From Candidatus Altimarinota bacterium (GTDB lineage: Bacteria; Patescibacteriota; Gracilibacteria; JAUYGZ01), in contig JARGOK010000001.1 in the NCBI GenBank assembly GCA_029233985.1, forward strand, positions 805,096 through 869,095: a stretch of 64,000 bases of DNA, in the 5' to 3' direction. This document shows, in pieces, positions 19,501 through 34,500 of the stretch. The stretch's first letter is position 1. Every line of letters starts with the position of its first letter. Below the pieces are notes generated by a model. That model was not told where the DNA came from and did not search any database. It saw only the letters and a list, made by a program, of their open reading frames with translations. The translations under genes and the position numbers were made by a program.

Positions 19501-22500
19501 TGCTACGGCTTGTTTGAAATTTGGATCTGAAGCTGCTCTCGATGGATGTACTTCGACAAACATTTCTGAAGGTGGTGGAGGAACGAGTGATATTTATAGT
19601 CATGTCCAACAGGCTACAGCTACAGCTGGTTTCCCAGCGGGAACAACAGGTGTTTATGAATGGGATTACCAGAGTGGAGTGCCATTCATGGTTGGAAATT
19701 GGCCTGGAGATGAAGAGTCAGATGGAGTAAAAGACTTTAGTGGGCAGTCACCAGCTAATGATGGAACTGCTAGCGGGAATGCAGCTTACACTTCAACAGG
19801 GTGTAAAGTTGGAGGGTGTTTCACATTTGATGGTACTGATGATTATATCGATATGGGAGCTGGTACGAGCTTGAAATTCACTTTGGCGAATTCATTCTCT
19901 GTGGAAGCTTGGGTGAAGATTGCGACCGGTACGAGTGGAGATAGAACGATTATGGGAAATACTTCCGGAACGGATGCTGGGTATCAGATGCGAGTGCTTA
20001 CCGATGACAGTATTCGATTTATCTTGGTGCAAAATGGATCTAACTTTACTTACTCTGACACCTCGGTGTTGACTGAGGATGTTTGGTATCACGTTGTTGG
20101 GACCTGGGATGGTTCTACTGTAAGGACCTATGTCAATGGAGCGCTTGACTCAACGACAGGTTCTGGCGGTACTGTTACAACTATAACGAGTACGAATAAT
20201 TTTCTCATTGGTTCGCAGCCAAATGGTTCGAATGATTTTAACGGTCAAACTGATGAACATCGTGTTTATGGTAGGGCATTGAGTCTTGCACAAATTGCTC
20301 TTAATGATACTGATGGTGATAATGGAAGAGGTGGGCCAACCATTATCGATAGTGCTGAAACAACCTTCGCTGATCAGTGGTCTTTCCCCAATTCAGTAAC
20401 TATTATTACGACTTCTACTGGTGCGATTGGAGGATCGGTTTCATCGTCTAACTCGGCTTCTATTATTGGAGAGATTACGGGGACAGAGGTTGCACTAGCG
20501 AGTAGTTCAGTGAATCCGCTTGCCGATATTAGTTCTGCTTTCACTGAGCCTGGTACTTGGACAGGAGGTTTGGCTTATCAATGGCAAGTGAATAGCGGTT
20601 CGGGATACGTGAATTATGCTGGCTTGGTGCTGCCTGGAGATGCTGGACCGACTGATTTTAGTGGTCAAAATAATGATGGAACTTTTGTAAATGATGCCGC
20701 TTTTACTACTACAGGATGTCAGGTAGAAGGATGCTTTGTTTTTGATGGAACGACAGATTACATTAATATGTCTGATAAGGATGATTTTACTATTACAAAT
20801 AGTGGCTTTAGTGTTTCTGGTTGGATAAACCCTGATGTATTGCCTCCTGCTAGCTCATCAAATAGAATGTGGGTTGCTATTAAAGGGGCTCCATCAAACT
20901 GGGAGTGGGCTATTTCTATCAATGACAACAGTACTGAGTTTGGAAAATTAGTGATGCAAAAATTTAGTAGTGCTGGATCTGGAGGTATTATGAGAGCTTC
21001 GAATACTAGTATTTCAGCTTCAACATGGACTCACTTTACTTATGTATGGTCTGACGCGACTACTTTGCCTGATGTGTATATCAATGGAGTCTTAGATAAT
21101 GGTGGATCTTCTTACACTTCTCAGCCGCTTTTCAACGGTACGGGACCACTTTATATCGGTGAACATAATACGGCTAATGAATTAGAATTTGATGGAAAAA
21201 TCGATGAATTTCAAATCTACCCGCGAGCCTTAAGCTCTAATCAGGTAGCACAATTTTATACGGATGGATCAAATGTTGATGCTGATGATAGGGCTAGTCC
21301 GACTATTATTCATGCTGAAGAGCATGATGGAGGTGAACTATGGAAGCAGTTTTACACAGAAATCACTTCTGCTGGTAGTGCTGGAGCTGCTTTTGAAGCG
21401 ACTAATTCTCCAGTAACGATTACTACGCCAACGGTGACTATTGCTCATGTAGCGCCAAGTCTCAACTCGCAAGAGAGTGGTACGGTAGCGGTTAGTCTGA
21501 CTTGTACAAGTACTGATGATTTAAATGTGAACATTGAGATTTCTCATAATGCGTCAGGATCTTATGATGGGGATCTGAGTATCTCAAACCTTCTCGTAAA
21601 TACAGGAGCTCATAGCATCACGATAGATCAGCAGGCTGATAAGACTCTTTTGACGAATGTGCCTTGTGATGACACGACAGCTGACAGTATTACTTTTGAC
21701 TGGGCTTCTAGTACAGATGGTGTTGGTGCTTTCTCTGCTGCTGATGATATGTCTCTTCGCTATAGAGTCCCGTTTGGTGTTCCTCAAGACACCATTTCTC
21801 TGACCTTTGATGTGAGCAATCCCGTTGATTTCACTTTAAATGGAGGGACAGGAACCCTTGATATTGCAAATGATCTCACGGTGGTGCCTTTTGGTTTGGG
21901 AACGGCTGCTGCGGGGTATCAATGGCAATACACACCTTCTGGAGGATCAGCTACAAATTTTATGGTGCTTAATATGCCAATGAATGCTGGAGCTTCTATT
22001 AAAGACTTTAGTGATGGTCTTGATGGGACTAATTCACATAATGGATCCCTAGTAGGGAATACCGTTTACACGACTTCTGGTCGTGTTGGTGGAGCGATGG
22101 AATTTGATGGGAATGGAGATTATATAGATCTGACTTTTGGTGAAGATCTGAGAGACTCAGGGACTATTTCTCTTTGGGTAAAACCAGACACTGTTATCAG
22201 TGATGATTATTTCATTTGGTATGGAAACAGTGGGGTAACTGGTCAGACTCGAGCAATGAGGATTACCTCGAGTTCATTTAACTTTGTTGGTTGGAATGCA
22301 GATTCAAATACCATTGGTACAGCAGTAGCTGGAGATTGGCATCATGTGGCTTATAGCTGGGATGAAGATCATATTAGAATATACATAGATGGAATACTAG
22401 AAAGAGATGCTAGTGTGAGCGCTCTTACTGAGCCCGCTGCTGATAATTTTCGAATTGGAAATCATCTTACCTCTACCACCGCTGGTTTAGATGGGGTTTT

Positions 22501-25500
22501 GGATGAAGTTCAGGTGTTTGATAGAGTCCTTACTCCAGAGATGCTTGCTCAAATTTGTAAGGATGGAAATGGTGGAGTGACGTGTAATGGTCATGGAACC
22601 ATTAATCAAAGTGCTAGTGCAGTAGCTGCACCTACTTCAATTGTTGCTGAAGAAATTCAATACGGTGATGTATGGGATCTCAACATGACTCCGATTGAAG
22701 CGGATGGAACGGTAGGGGGTGAAATTGATGATAGTCCGGATACGAATGTAACCATCACAGATAGTTTTGTGACTTCTGGTGTGGTGTGTTTGGGAGTAGG
22801 TTCTGCGCCAGGGACTTGTACTGGTGTTTCAGATATAGTGCCTGATCTTGATGAATCAATAGCTTCTCGAATTGAAGGAATGCCGATTGGAAGCAAGCCT
22901 GTTTATCAATGGGCTAATGATCCTGATGGAGCTGGTGGCTCTGCTCGTGAAAATTATTCTACGGTGCAGGTTCCATTTAATGTGGGGGGAGCGCAGCAAG
23001 ACTTTAGTGGAAATGATTATGATGGTGAAACTGAGGGTGCGATCTTTACTTCTGATGGAAAAGTAGGAGGAGGGGTGGAATTTGATGGGACCGCTGATTT
23101 CATCGATTTTGGGACTATCACTGACATCGACCAAACTGGTTCAGTCTCTTTCTGGATGAATGCTGATACTATATCTGGAACAGGGTATCCAGTCTTTTAT
23201 GGTGTGAATGCTACTGGCCAATCTCGTTCTATGCGTCGTACTGGATCTACTCTTATCTTTACTGGATGGGGTACTGATTCTCCAGGAGTCGGGACTATTG
23301 TGGCTGACACTTGGCATCATGTGGTATATACCTGGACTGGAGAAGATGCTGTTGAGATCTGGCTTGATGGTGACCTTGTTTGGTATGGAACGCTTTCTCT
23401 CAATCAAGTGGGTACACATAATTTGAGAATGGGTCGACGGATAGATAATGTAGACGCTTTTGACGGAACCCTCGATGAGCTTCATGTTTATGATCATGTG
23501 ATCGATGATGAGTATATTGCTACTCTTTATGCTCAAGGGACTGCTGGAGATCAAGCGCCAATTACTATTGATGTGGAAGAATACACGGCTATTGGCGAGC
23601 TCCTTGAAATTCCTACAGGTGTTTACCGTCTTACTGATAGTGGAATCATTGGGGGCCCAAAGACGACTTCTAATATTGCGACCATAAGCGATGACTTCTC
23701 TGCTGGTGTGCTTTGTTTAGGAGAAAACAGCTCTCCTACTTGTCCGAATGTTGACACTTCTCTGGAGCTCGGTGCGAGTATTACTTCTCAGATTGATTTC
23801 CCTACCAATGGGGGAGGAGGTCTCGGATGGGAAGTGGATGCAGCTCCTCATCTATTGGTGAATTTTCCAATGAATAAAGGGGCGACTCTTGAAGATGTCA
23901 GTGGAAATGATGCTGACGGGTCTGTGGTCGGAGGTGTGCGTTATACTTCTGATGGAAAAGTTGGAGGAGCTTTGAGATTTAGTGGAGGGAACAGTTATGT
24001 GACGGCTACGGCAAATATGCCTGCAGTCGACACTTCTACTGGAGGGACTTTAAGTTTCTGGATGAAGCCGACTGACTTGAGTGTTGACCAGCAAATTATT
24101 TCTTTTGGAGCAAGTAGTTCTACTGGTCGAGCTAGAAACTTGATTTTGAATAGTACTGCTGCGGGAGTTGCAAATCTCTTCTTTCAGGGATGGTCTGCAG
24201 ATGAAGACATCTCAACGGCAAGCTTTACTATTGATGAATGGCATCACATTGCATACAGCTGGAATAGTGACTTTGTTCGTGTGTTTATGGACGGTGTTCA
24301 AGTGCTTGAGCATACTGAAGCTGGTTTAATTCCTATTCCGACTGTTCCACATCAATTTGTCTTGGGTGAGAGAGGGGACCTTGGAGGGACGAATTATGAA
24401 GGTTATCTGGATGAGGTGCAGGCGTATGCTGTAGTGCTCAGTGAGGCTCAAATCGGACAATTGTGTGCGGACGGAAATAATGGAGTGACTTGTAATGGTC
24501 ACGGAACGATTAGCCAAATAGCACAAGGAGTGCCTGGTCCATCAGTTATTTTAGATGGAAACTATGCGGATACAGAGGTTTGGAGTTTAGATGTGACACG
24601 TATTTCAGGTGGAGGAATTGTGGCAGCTGCCGCACGAACGACAGGGAATACGATGACGATTGATGATAGTTTTGATACAGCTGGGCGAGTTTGTCTTGGT
24701 GCTGATAGTGCGCCAGCTGACTGTACTGTGGTAACAGATGTGGGTGTTGATTTTGATTCAGCTGAAGATGTGGTGGCGAAGATTGAAAACCTAACAGGAG
24801 GAGATGCTGGTGCATACCAATGGAAAGTAGATGGAGTGGATTACATGAATATTAATGTTCCATTTAATCGTGGAGATTTACAAAACTATGGAGGAGTTGC
24901 TACGACAGCTGTTCCTAATGGTGGGTCATTTATTGAAGCAGGAACGGACTGTAAAGTGGGAAGTTGTTTCAATGCTGGAGGCTCTGAGTCTTGGTCTTTA
25001 GGAGATGTCGATAGTTTCCAAGGAGTTCAAAACTTTACCGTTTCGCTGTGGATGAAGCCGAGAAACTCAGTGGATAATACGTTCTATCGTGCTGTTTCTG
25101 AAGAGAATGTTGCACTTATAGGTCGATATGGAGATGTAGGTGGGACTAGTACTGTTGCATTTTATGCAGATGACAATGCCAGTGGATGGTCACATTCTAC
25201 GACAGATATTTCGAGTGGAGGATTTAGTATGTCTGATGATGATTGGTATCATGTGGTGTGGGTCAAAGAAGGAACCGAAGGGCGTGTGTACGTAGATGGA
25301 GATCCTACTCCTATTGGAACAATGGCTTTACCTTTGAATTTGGGGAATACTACTCGACCGCTGTGTATTGGTGGATATGAGTCATCTGCTGGAGGGCCGT
25401 GTGATAACGGACAGTTTTTCCTTGGTCATCTTGATGAAATTCAGATTTATCCAAATGTACTGAGTACAGATCAAATTACTCAGCTGTGTACAGATGGAAA

Positions 25501-28500
25501 CAATGGTACGACTTGTGACGGTATTCACGCCACTATTGGGCAAAGTACTCCTGGAAACCCTGCTCCTTCTCGGATTCATACTTCTGAAGTAAATGTGGGA
25601 GAAGTGTGGACCTTGCCATCGTCATTTAATAATATTTCTGATGGAGGGTCTCTTGGAGCGAGTCGCTCTTCAGAAAACACCGTTACTATTCAGGATGGAT
25701 TTGCATTGAATGGTGAAGCTTGTTTGGGTACTGGATCTGGATCTGCTGCGAAGCCTGGAAGTTGTAGTTCTAATGCAAACACTACGGAAGCCAAGTCATT
25801 AGGAAATGATATTGGAGTGAGAGTAGAACAGCTGGGAGGAAGCCAGCAGGCAGCTTATGCTTGGGAATTCAAACCGGGAGAGAAAATGATGAGTTTGAAC
25901 CTTTCAATGAATGATGGAAACCTGCTGACTGATTTGAGTGGAAACGATCGTGACTTTACTCGTTTGGGAGACCCGACGTACACGGCTTCTGGGCAGGTAG
26001 GAGGAGCGATTGATTTTGATGGGACAGGTGATTACTATCTTTATACTGGTGACGAAGATTTTAATCGATCTGAATTTACGATTTCTTTCTGGGTGAATCG
26101 AACGGCTACTGGAACTGACAATCGGATCATGGATATGACTAGTAATCAGTTCATCGTTGAGTTGGGTGATACTCTTCGAGTATATGATGGTTCTTGGAGA
26201 GATAGTGGATGGGATCCAGGAAACAGTACATGGACTCATGTGGTTCTCGTGAAGGATAAGGCTAACTTGGTGAGCCTTTATGTGGATGGAAATACTACCC
26301 CTCAGTGGACTCAATCTGTGAATAGAGGTATGGACGCTGATTCGATCTACATCGGCTGTTCTCTATCAGGAACAGCATGTTTCAATGGTCTTATTGATGA
26401 ATTTCAGATCTATCGAAGAGCTTTGAGTACGGCTCAAATTGCTTTCCTTTATACAGATACCGGTACAAACAGCGTCGCTGGTCCAACGGTGATTGCTGAA
26501 GAAGAAATTGTGTTTGGAGATGTGTGGAGTCTGCCAGCTTCTGTTTATGCTATTAATAATACTCTGGGAACGGTGGGAGGTTCGGTTGTTTCTGATAATA
26601 CCGTTTCATACACTGGAGAAGTGGTAGCTGGAAACTTTGATATTTCAAATAGTAGTTTTGATGGAGGTGACGGACGATATGAAATTGCTGAAGATATTCA
26701 GATTGATTCTACATTTGCAGGTTCTCTGACGAACTCTTCTGTTGCTTACAACTGGAATCGAGATACTGGCTCAGGAGCGACCTCATCTGCCTTGATTAAT
26801 CTTCCTGGAGATTTGGGACCAAGTGACATTACTGGGAATGGTCATCAAGTACAGTTTTATAATAACGCTACTGCGGTGAGTGGAGGCAATAGTGGCTATG
26901 CTTTTGATTTTAGCGCGAGTTCGACGGCTTATGTAAACGTGAGTCATGATGTTTCAATGACTGTCACTGATGAAATTTCGTATTCAGCTTGGGTAAAAGG
27001 CGCCGGTGCAGGTCAAGATCAGACGATCGTTGCTAAGGGGACGGGGTGTTTGACTACTGGTGCAGTGATGTGGTTGAACAATAATAATACTGTTCCAGGT
27101 CGACCTGATTTCTTTGTAGCTGGGACGACTTGGGTTCAGGCTCCAAGCTCTGTGACCATTCAAGATGGTGAATGGCATCATATTGTCACGACTTATGATG
27201 GAAATACGGCGCAAATTTTCTTTGATGGAGCTATAGTGACTTCACAAGTAGTGGGAGCAGGTACACCAGCTAGTACAGGACCATTCCAAGTGGGTGAAAG
27301 CACTTTCTGTGGAGGAGCATATGCTGGATTGATCGATGATGTTCAGATGTATGGTGTTTCTCTGAGTGAGGAGCAAGTGGAGCAACTCTATACTGATGGA
27401 ACTGTTGGTACTGCTGCACTTCAGTCAACTCTACAAGAAATTGAACCACAAGAGCATGTTTTTGAGGAAACTTGGAATCTAAACGGTTTCGAAATTGATT
27501 CAAACGGTTCTCTTAGTCAGCCTTTTGCTGCTGACAATGCTCCAGTGACGATTGATATCGAGGCTGCTGCAACGACTTTGGCAGTAACGACTCCTGGAGT
27601 AACGATGGGAACTTCGGATTATTTCCAGTTTAGTTGTACCAATACTGATAGCAATGCTCGTGATATAAGTATTTATTATACGACAGATGGATCAGCCCCA
27701 ACTCAGGCAAGTTCTGTTCCAACTTTGACTTTTGCTCGAAATGCGACGACTTTCGAAGACTATTTTATTCATGATGGAAATCAGATTCAAAATGTTGCTT
27801 GTGCTTCTGGTTCACCAACAACTATTGAGTTTCAATGGGACTTTTTAACGGATGGAGTTGGGACTGGAGGTGCCACTCAATCAAACATAAGATGGGCTGC
27901 TGTAGCTGAGGTATATGATAAAGATTTTGATGCGCTTGGAGGTGAGCCAGTTGATGAAAGTGGAACCTTCTCGGTTGTTGGACCGTTGGTCATTACCCAA
28001 TCTACAGGTTCGAATACTTGTGATGGTGGGTTTACGATTGCCTCTGGGAACTCAACGTTTGATAATTTAGAAATTGTTTGTGAGTGTACGAATTCTTCTA
28101 CACCTATCACTATTGATGGTGCTCATACTTTTAAGTCTTTGACGCTTAAAAATAGCTGTCGACTTACGCAAACAGCTAGCGCTACGACGACTATTGAACG
28201 AACTGAGCTAACAATTACTGAAGATTTTGTTCTTCAAGATACGGCTGAAGTGTATTTCTTGGGGACTGGACTTGATATTGGATACACGATTGATCCAGAT
28301 ACTGGATTGGCAACCAATAATGCGGGAGATACGGCAGTAGCTACTGGTGATGCTGGAGGAGCTCATGGTGGGTATGGTTCTGGAGATGGTGTTAATACGC
28401 ATCCATTAGTTTATGGTTCGATTCAAACACCTAACTTTCCTGGTGGAGGAGGAACCGTTTCTAAGGGGGGAGGGTTTATCTCACTTGATGTGGGTGGAAG

Positions 28501-31500
28501 CTTCACTCATACTTCAACGAGCTCAAATGCTTTTACTGCGAAAGGTGCTTCAGCGAGTAATAGTACTCTCGGGACTGGGGCTGGAGGAGGTATTTTGATC
28601 GATGTGGATGGGGAACTTTTTGGAAACGGTACGATTGCAGCTATTGGAGGAGATCAAGCGAGTAATAGTGGAGGATCTGGAGGAGGGGGTCGAATTGCTT
28701 TCAAGTACAAGACGGCTGGTACTGGTGTAGAAAATAATGCAGTAGAAAGCTTTCCTTATACTTTCTTTGCAAATACAGAGACTTCTAGTGGACGACGTGC
28801 TGGTGCTGGAACGGTGTATATCGAAGATAAAGATACCCATACAGTAGACGAGGGAAGATTGATTATTGATAATAATGGACAGACTCCTGCTTCATCTACC
28901 TTCGAAGGAGAGGTGGAACATACGGAAATTCCTGATAACTCAACTTTTGATTCGATTTTGATTCAAGGTCAGGCTCAAGTGGAAGCGAGAAACCTTACCG
29001 TTGACTCTGCCTTGGAAATTTATACAGGAGCTTTCTTGACTCATGAAGAACATAACGGTGGGACATCTCCTGCTGATGTGGGATACTTGGATATCGATGC
29101 TTCGACAGCTACGGTAACGATTGGCCCAGCTGGTTCTATTTATACTCAAAACCGTGGGTTTATCGTGGGCTATACTTCTGATGGAGCTCTTGGGGCGACG
29201 ACGACTGGGATTCCAACTGGTGACCATGGTGGTTCACATGCTGGTATTGGAGGAAATGGTGGAGGGACTGCTGGAGTGACTCATGGAAGCATCACTGATC
29301 CAACTGATCCAGGAGGGGCAGGTACGGCTTCTGCTGGTGGAGGAGTGATAAAATTAGAGGCTCTTAATCTCGTGCTCAATGGAGACATCGATGCCATCGG
29401 AGGAGATTGTAATAATTCAACGCTTGGATGTGGAGCAGGAGGATCGATTCATTTGATCATTGGAAATGAATGGACGACGACTGAGGTTACCGCTCCTTTC
29501 ATTCAGGCCAATGGTGGAGATAATGGAAGTAATAGTGGAGGAAATGGAGGAGGAGGACGTGTAGCGATTGAATATGACTCTTCAGTGGCTGGTAATCTTG
29601 ATATCGATGATGTGATGGGAAACCGTGGAGGGACACAAAGCTTCCAGGTAGAAGCTGGTTCAGAAACGTCTTCTGGAATTCGAGCGAGTGCCGGGACGAT
29701 ATACATCGAAGACACGAATGTGCATACAGCGAATCAAGGACGTTTGGTGATGAACAATAATGATCAGAATGGACAGTATTCGACAGTGGAAGGAACGCTT
29801 ACCTTTGCGGATATCATTGTAGAAGAGTTGGCCGAAGTGCTCATGGAAACTCTTAATGTTTCAAATGTTCTTGATATCAGAGATAATGCGCGAATTGGAC
29901 ACCCATCACATGATGGATTATCTGGTACGAGTGGATATAAACCTTTGATCATTAATGCTGCTGGTGCGAGTGTGACTATCGACGCTACTTCAGATATTGA
30001 TGTCAGTGGACGTGGATATCCGGCAGGATGTACTGGAGATGGGGCTGGAGTGGCAGATTGTAGTGGTGGGGCAAGTGTTGCGACACTAGATAATGGTGGT
30101 GCACATGCAGGATATGGAAATGGGAATGATAGTGGACGTGTTAGCGGTGATACTTATGGAAGCTATAGTGATCCAGTCGACTTTGGAATGGGGGGGGGAA
30201 ATAGTGGGTCTCCTGGTGGAGGATATGTCAAAATGACGACTGCGAACCTGACTTTGAATGGTGATATTCTTGCAAATGGAACTCTTGAAACTACGAGTTG
30301 TAATAGTTCAATAGCAGGATGTGGAGCAGGAGGATCGATCCATTTGATTATCACAAATCAATTTACTGAGTCTGAAGTAACCGCTCCTCAGATTGTGGCT
30401 AATGGAGGATTTAATTCAAGTAATTCTGGTGGTAGTGGAGGAGGAGGACGTGTGGCGATTGAATACAGTACTGCTGTGGGAGGAAATCAATCACTTGATG
30501 ATTTGATGGGAAGCCGAGGAGGAACTGAAACCTTCCAAGTCCAAGCTGGAGCAGAATCTGCTACTGGAATTGAAGGAGGAGTGGGGACCGTTTACTTAGA
30601 AGATATCAGTGTTCATACTAATGCTCAGGGACGGATTGTCTTTAATAATAACTCTCTCAATGGACCTGATACACCTTTTGAATCTAACCTTACCTTTGCA
30701 GATGTCTTACTAGCAGAAAATGCTGATGTACAAATGGAAACGATTACAATTACAAATCTTTTGGATATTCGAGATACGAATACTTCTCTTAAACAGATTC
30801 CTACGACAGCTACTGTTGTGAAAAAATTAAATATTATTGGTACTGGTGCTGATGTCTTTGTTGGATCTGGATCTTTTATTGATGTCGACAGCCAGGGTTT
30901 CCTTCCATCATATACTTATGATGTAGGAGCGCCGTTGGTGCCAACTGTAACTGATGCTGCTACAGAAGATGCCGGAGGATCATATGGAGGACGAGGAGGA
31001 GATGGAGATGATACTGGATCGTCAGGAAATGTTCCAAACAGCTATGGAAGTTTCACAGAACCAAATGAACCAGGAGGTGGAGGAGGAGACTCAACAGACG
31101 GAGTCGCTCACACCCATATTGGATTGACTGGTGGTGGAGTGGTCAAGATCGTTGCTGATTCGTTGGAACTGAATGGAACCATTAGAGCAACTGGAGGAGC
31201 TACTACAAATACTGGTCTTGGTACAGGAGCTGGAGGTGCAGTATGGATTGATTTGACTGGCGCTTTCACGAGTTCTGGAGGAAGTCCGATTATTTCAGCG
31301 AATGGAGGAACAGGTAGCAATGTCAATGGGCGTGGAGGAGGAGGAAGAATTGCTCTTTACTACGGATCTGGAACAGCGCCAGACGCTACCTATTCTGTTC
31401 AGGCTTACAGTCTTGGTGGTAATGGTGATGAAGGAGGGGTAGGAACGGTTTATGTTCAGGATGATGCACTAGTGCCAGGAACCTATGCTGAAGGAGAAGG

Positions 31501-34500
31501 ACGATTGATTCTTTCAAGTGGAGGTGTTTTAAATAATTCACTGTACCCGACAACTATTGAGAATAATGATCGATTCTATGAGATCACGGTTGATAATGAT
31601 GCACGAGTAGAGTTTGAAACAGTGACGATTGATAATACTTTCACGGTAACGGGAAATAGTATTGTTCATCCAGTTCGGACAACAGCTACAGCAGTTGGAA
31701 AGATGAATTTGTTAGGAACAGCTGCTATCACTATTGATGATGGATCATTGATTGACGCGACTAGCCTTGGTTTTTTGCCATCATATACTTATGATCCGGC
31801 TGCTCCATTGGTGCCGACAGTCATAGATGCATCTACCGAAGATGCAGGAGGTTCATATGGAGGACGAGGTGCAGATGGTGATGATAATGGTGGAGGAAAT
31901 TCACCGGCAGCTTATGGAAACCTCCAACAGCCAAATGAACCAGGTTCTGGTGGAGGTGACTCGACTGATGGTGCTCCTCATACTCATGCTGGAGTGAATG
32001 GTGGAGGAGTTGTTAAAATCACAGCGACATCATTGGAGCTTAATGGTGATATTCAGTCTAATGGTGCTAATACTACAAACACTGGGTTTGGAACAGGAGC
32101 TGGAGGATCCGTTTGGGTGACTTTGACGGGTGCTTTCACAAGTACTGGAGGGACGCCAAGTATTACGGCTAATGGAGGAACAGGTGCTAATATTAATGGA
32201 AAGGGAGGGGGGGGACGTGTGGCCTTGTACTATGGTGCGGGATCTAATCCTAGCTCAACTTATACTGTCGATGCTTATAGTGTTGGAACGGCTGGTGAAG
32301 AAGGTGCTGCAGGTACTGTCTATACTGAGGCGACGGCTAGCCAGACTGCTGGAGAAGGAAACTTGATCATTGATAATCAAGCGAGTTCAAACACAGCTTT
32401 CTTTACACCGCTCTTTACGACCAACAATACTGGTCCATATATTTTTGATAGTCTCACAGTTCTTGGAAACGCTGATTTAGATGTTGATGCTCCTGGAGTA
32501 TCTGATATGGATCAACCAAACAATCAAGTAGCTTTGATCGTGAAGGGAACAGTGACCGTTTCTGAAACGGGTTCTACAGTGGTTCGGAATCTTGAAGAGT
32601 TTGATAGTCAGGTAGAGACTGGACTGATCCATTCAATGGATAGAGTCCATACGTATTCAAATATTCCTGCTGGTATTTTCCTTTCAAATAATCCAGCTGC
32701 TACATCTAGTGATGCTCAGCCATCTCTTAGTTCATTTAAACTGGATCGTAATCTTGTTCATGATTCGTCGAACCGTCTTGCTGCCTTTGTTCATTCGGAT
32801 TTGGATTATGGGACTGGCGCAACGACAGATATTGACCTGACGAATCTGGTAGTGGATGCAAACTCTGGAAAATCAGTGATCGATACTTCATCAGTTGCTG
32901 ATGCAGAGTTGGCTGGTGTTCATGGGCTCTATGTTCCAAACATCAACAACGGTGGAGGAGTATATATCTGCCCTGATGCAACGACCTTGGCGGCTGTTAC
33001 GACACTTTGTTCAAATGTTGCAGTAGTTACTAGTACCGAGGTGGAGAATGAAACGGCAGTCAATGTAGGTGCTACCGACGCGGTGAGAGTTCGCCTCGTG
33101 ACTTCTACTGGTGCTGATGATACTTTTGCTAATCTTGAAAATGATAGCACCGCACTTTACCGAATCTTTGGGTTGAGTAGTTCAGGTGCAGGGGTGACTG
33201 CTATAGATATCTCTGGTACTTGTCATACTGATGACGCACAGGCAACGCCTTGTGATGGTTCAACTGATATCACTGTTGCTGTAAATGGTGTAGATCAAGC
33301 GACTGGTATCAATCCAGACGGTTCTGGTGATTGGTCGACTTCTCTTGGACTTGCTGCTGATGATATTGTGACGGTGTATATCGAAGAAGCTGGAGAAACT
33401 GGTGAAGCAGTAGCTGTGGGACAATTCAGTGCTGGATTGCAGATGACTGGAATGCGCTTAGTGCATCAGCAATTGGCTCTGGGTAGTAGTCAAGGGTCTA
33501 CTATTACGAGTGCTGAATTAGATGCAGCTGAGGTAACCGATGAAGATGTTTTCTTTGCTGTTGATGGTAGTAGTATCCTGACGGTAGATGATGAAGGTGG
33601 ACATGATGAAAAACTTATCATTCTCGATAATGCTACTTTCAATCCGAGTGCTGCTTTTATTACCAATGATCTTGAGATCCAGGCTGACGTGGATGTCACT
33701 GGACAGGCTGGAGGGAGTCTTGATGCTAATGTTGTGATTACGATTGAAGGATCTTGGACTAATGCTGGTCTGATGACCACTGTTGGTGGAACGACGTTTA
33801 CCTCTACGGGAGCTGAAACGATTACGAGTGGAGGAGGAAGTTTTGGTTCAACGGTTACCTTTAATGGAGCAGCTGGTGAATGGGATCTTCAAGATGCATT
33901 GACTGTGACAGGAACTCTTGGAGTGAGTGCAGGTACGCTGGATATGAATGGCCAAAATATGACAGCTTCAGCGATGGATTTCCAAACTACTGCAGCAAAG
34001 AGCTTGGCAATGGGAACCGGTACTCTTGAGCTCACGAGTGTTGGTGGATTCCTCTGGAATAACCAAGCTACCAGTAATCTCACAGTTGTAGGTGCGACCT
34101 CTACCTTGTTGATCGATAGTGCGACGAGTTTGGTAGTCTTTAATAATGGTGGTGATACTGTTGGATTGAATAATCTGACATTCAATGCTGCAGATAATAA
34201 TGCTGACCTTCGAATCTTGGGGAGCAATACATTTAATGGGACTTTCTTGGTGAGTAATGGTGATGGAAATACTGATATTGAATTTGAATCTGGTGAAACG
34301 AATACTTTTGAAGGAGGTTTTGATGTGCGAGGATCTGCTGGAGAAATCGTTGATATTCTCAGTACTAGTGCTGCTTCAGAATCGACTATGACGGTTTCAA
34401 ATATTTCAAGCTTGCTCGTGTCTTATGCAACTATTACAGATAATTTTTTAAATCCTCCAGCCCTTAATGTTGGATATATAGGATCTCTAAATAATCTCAC

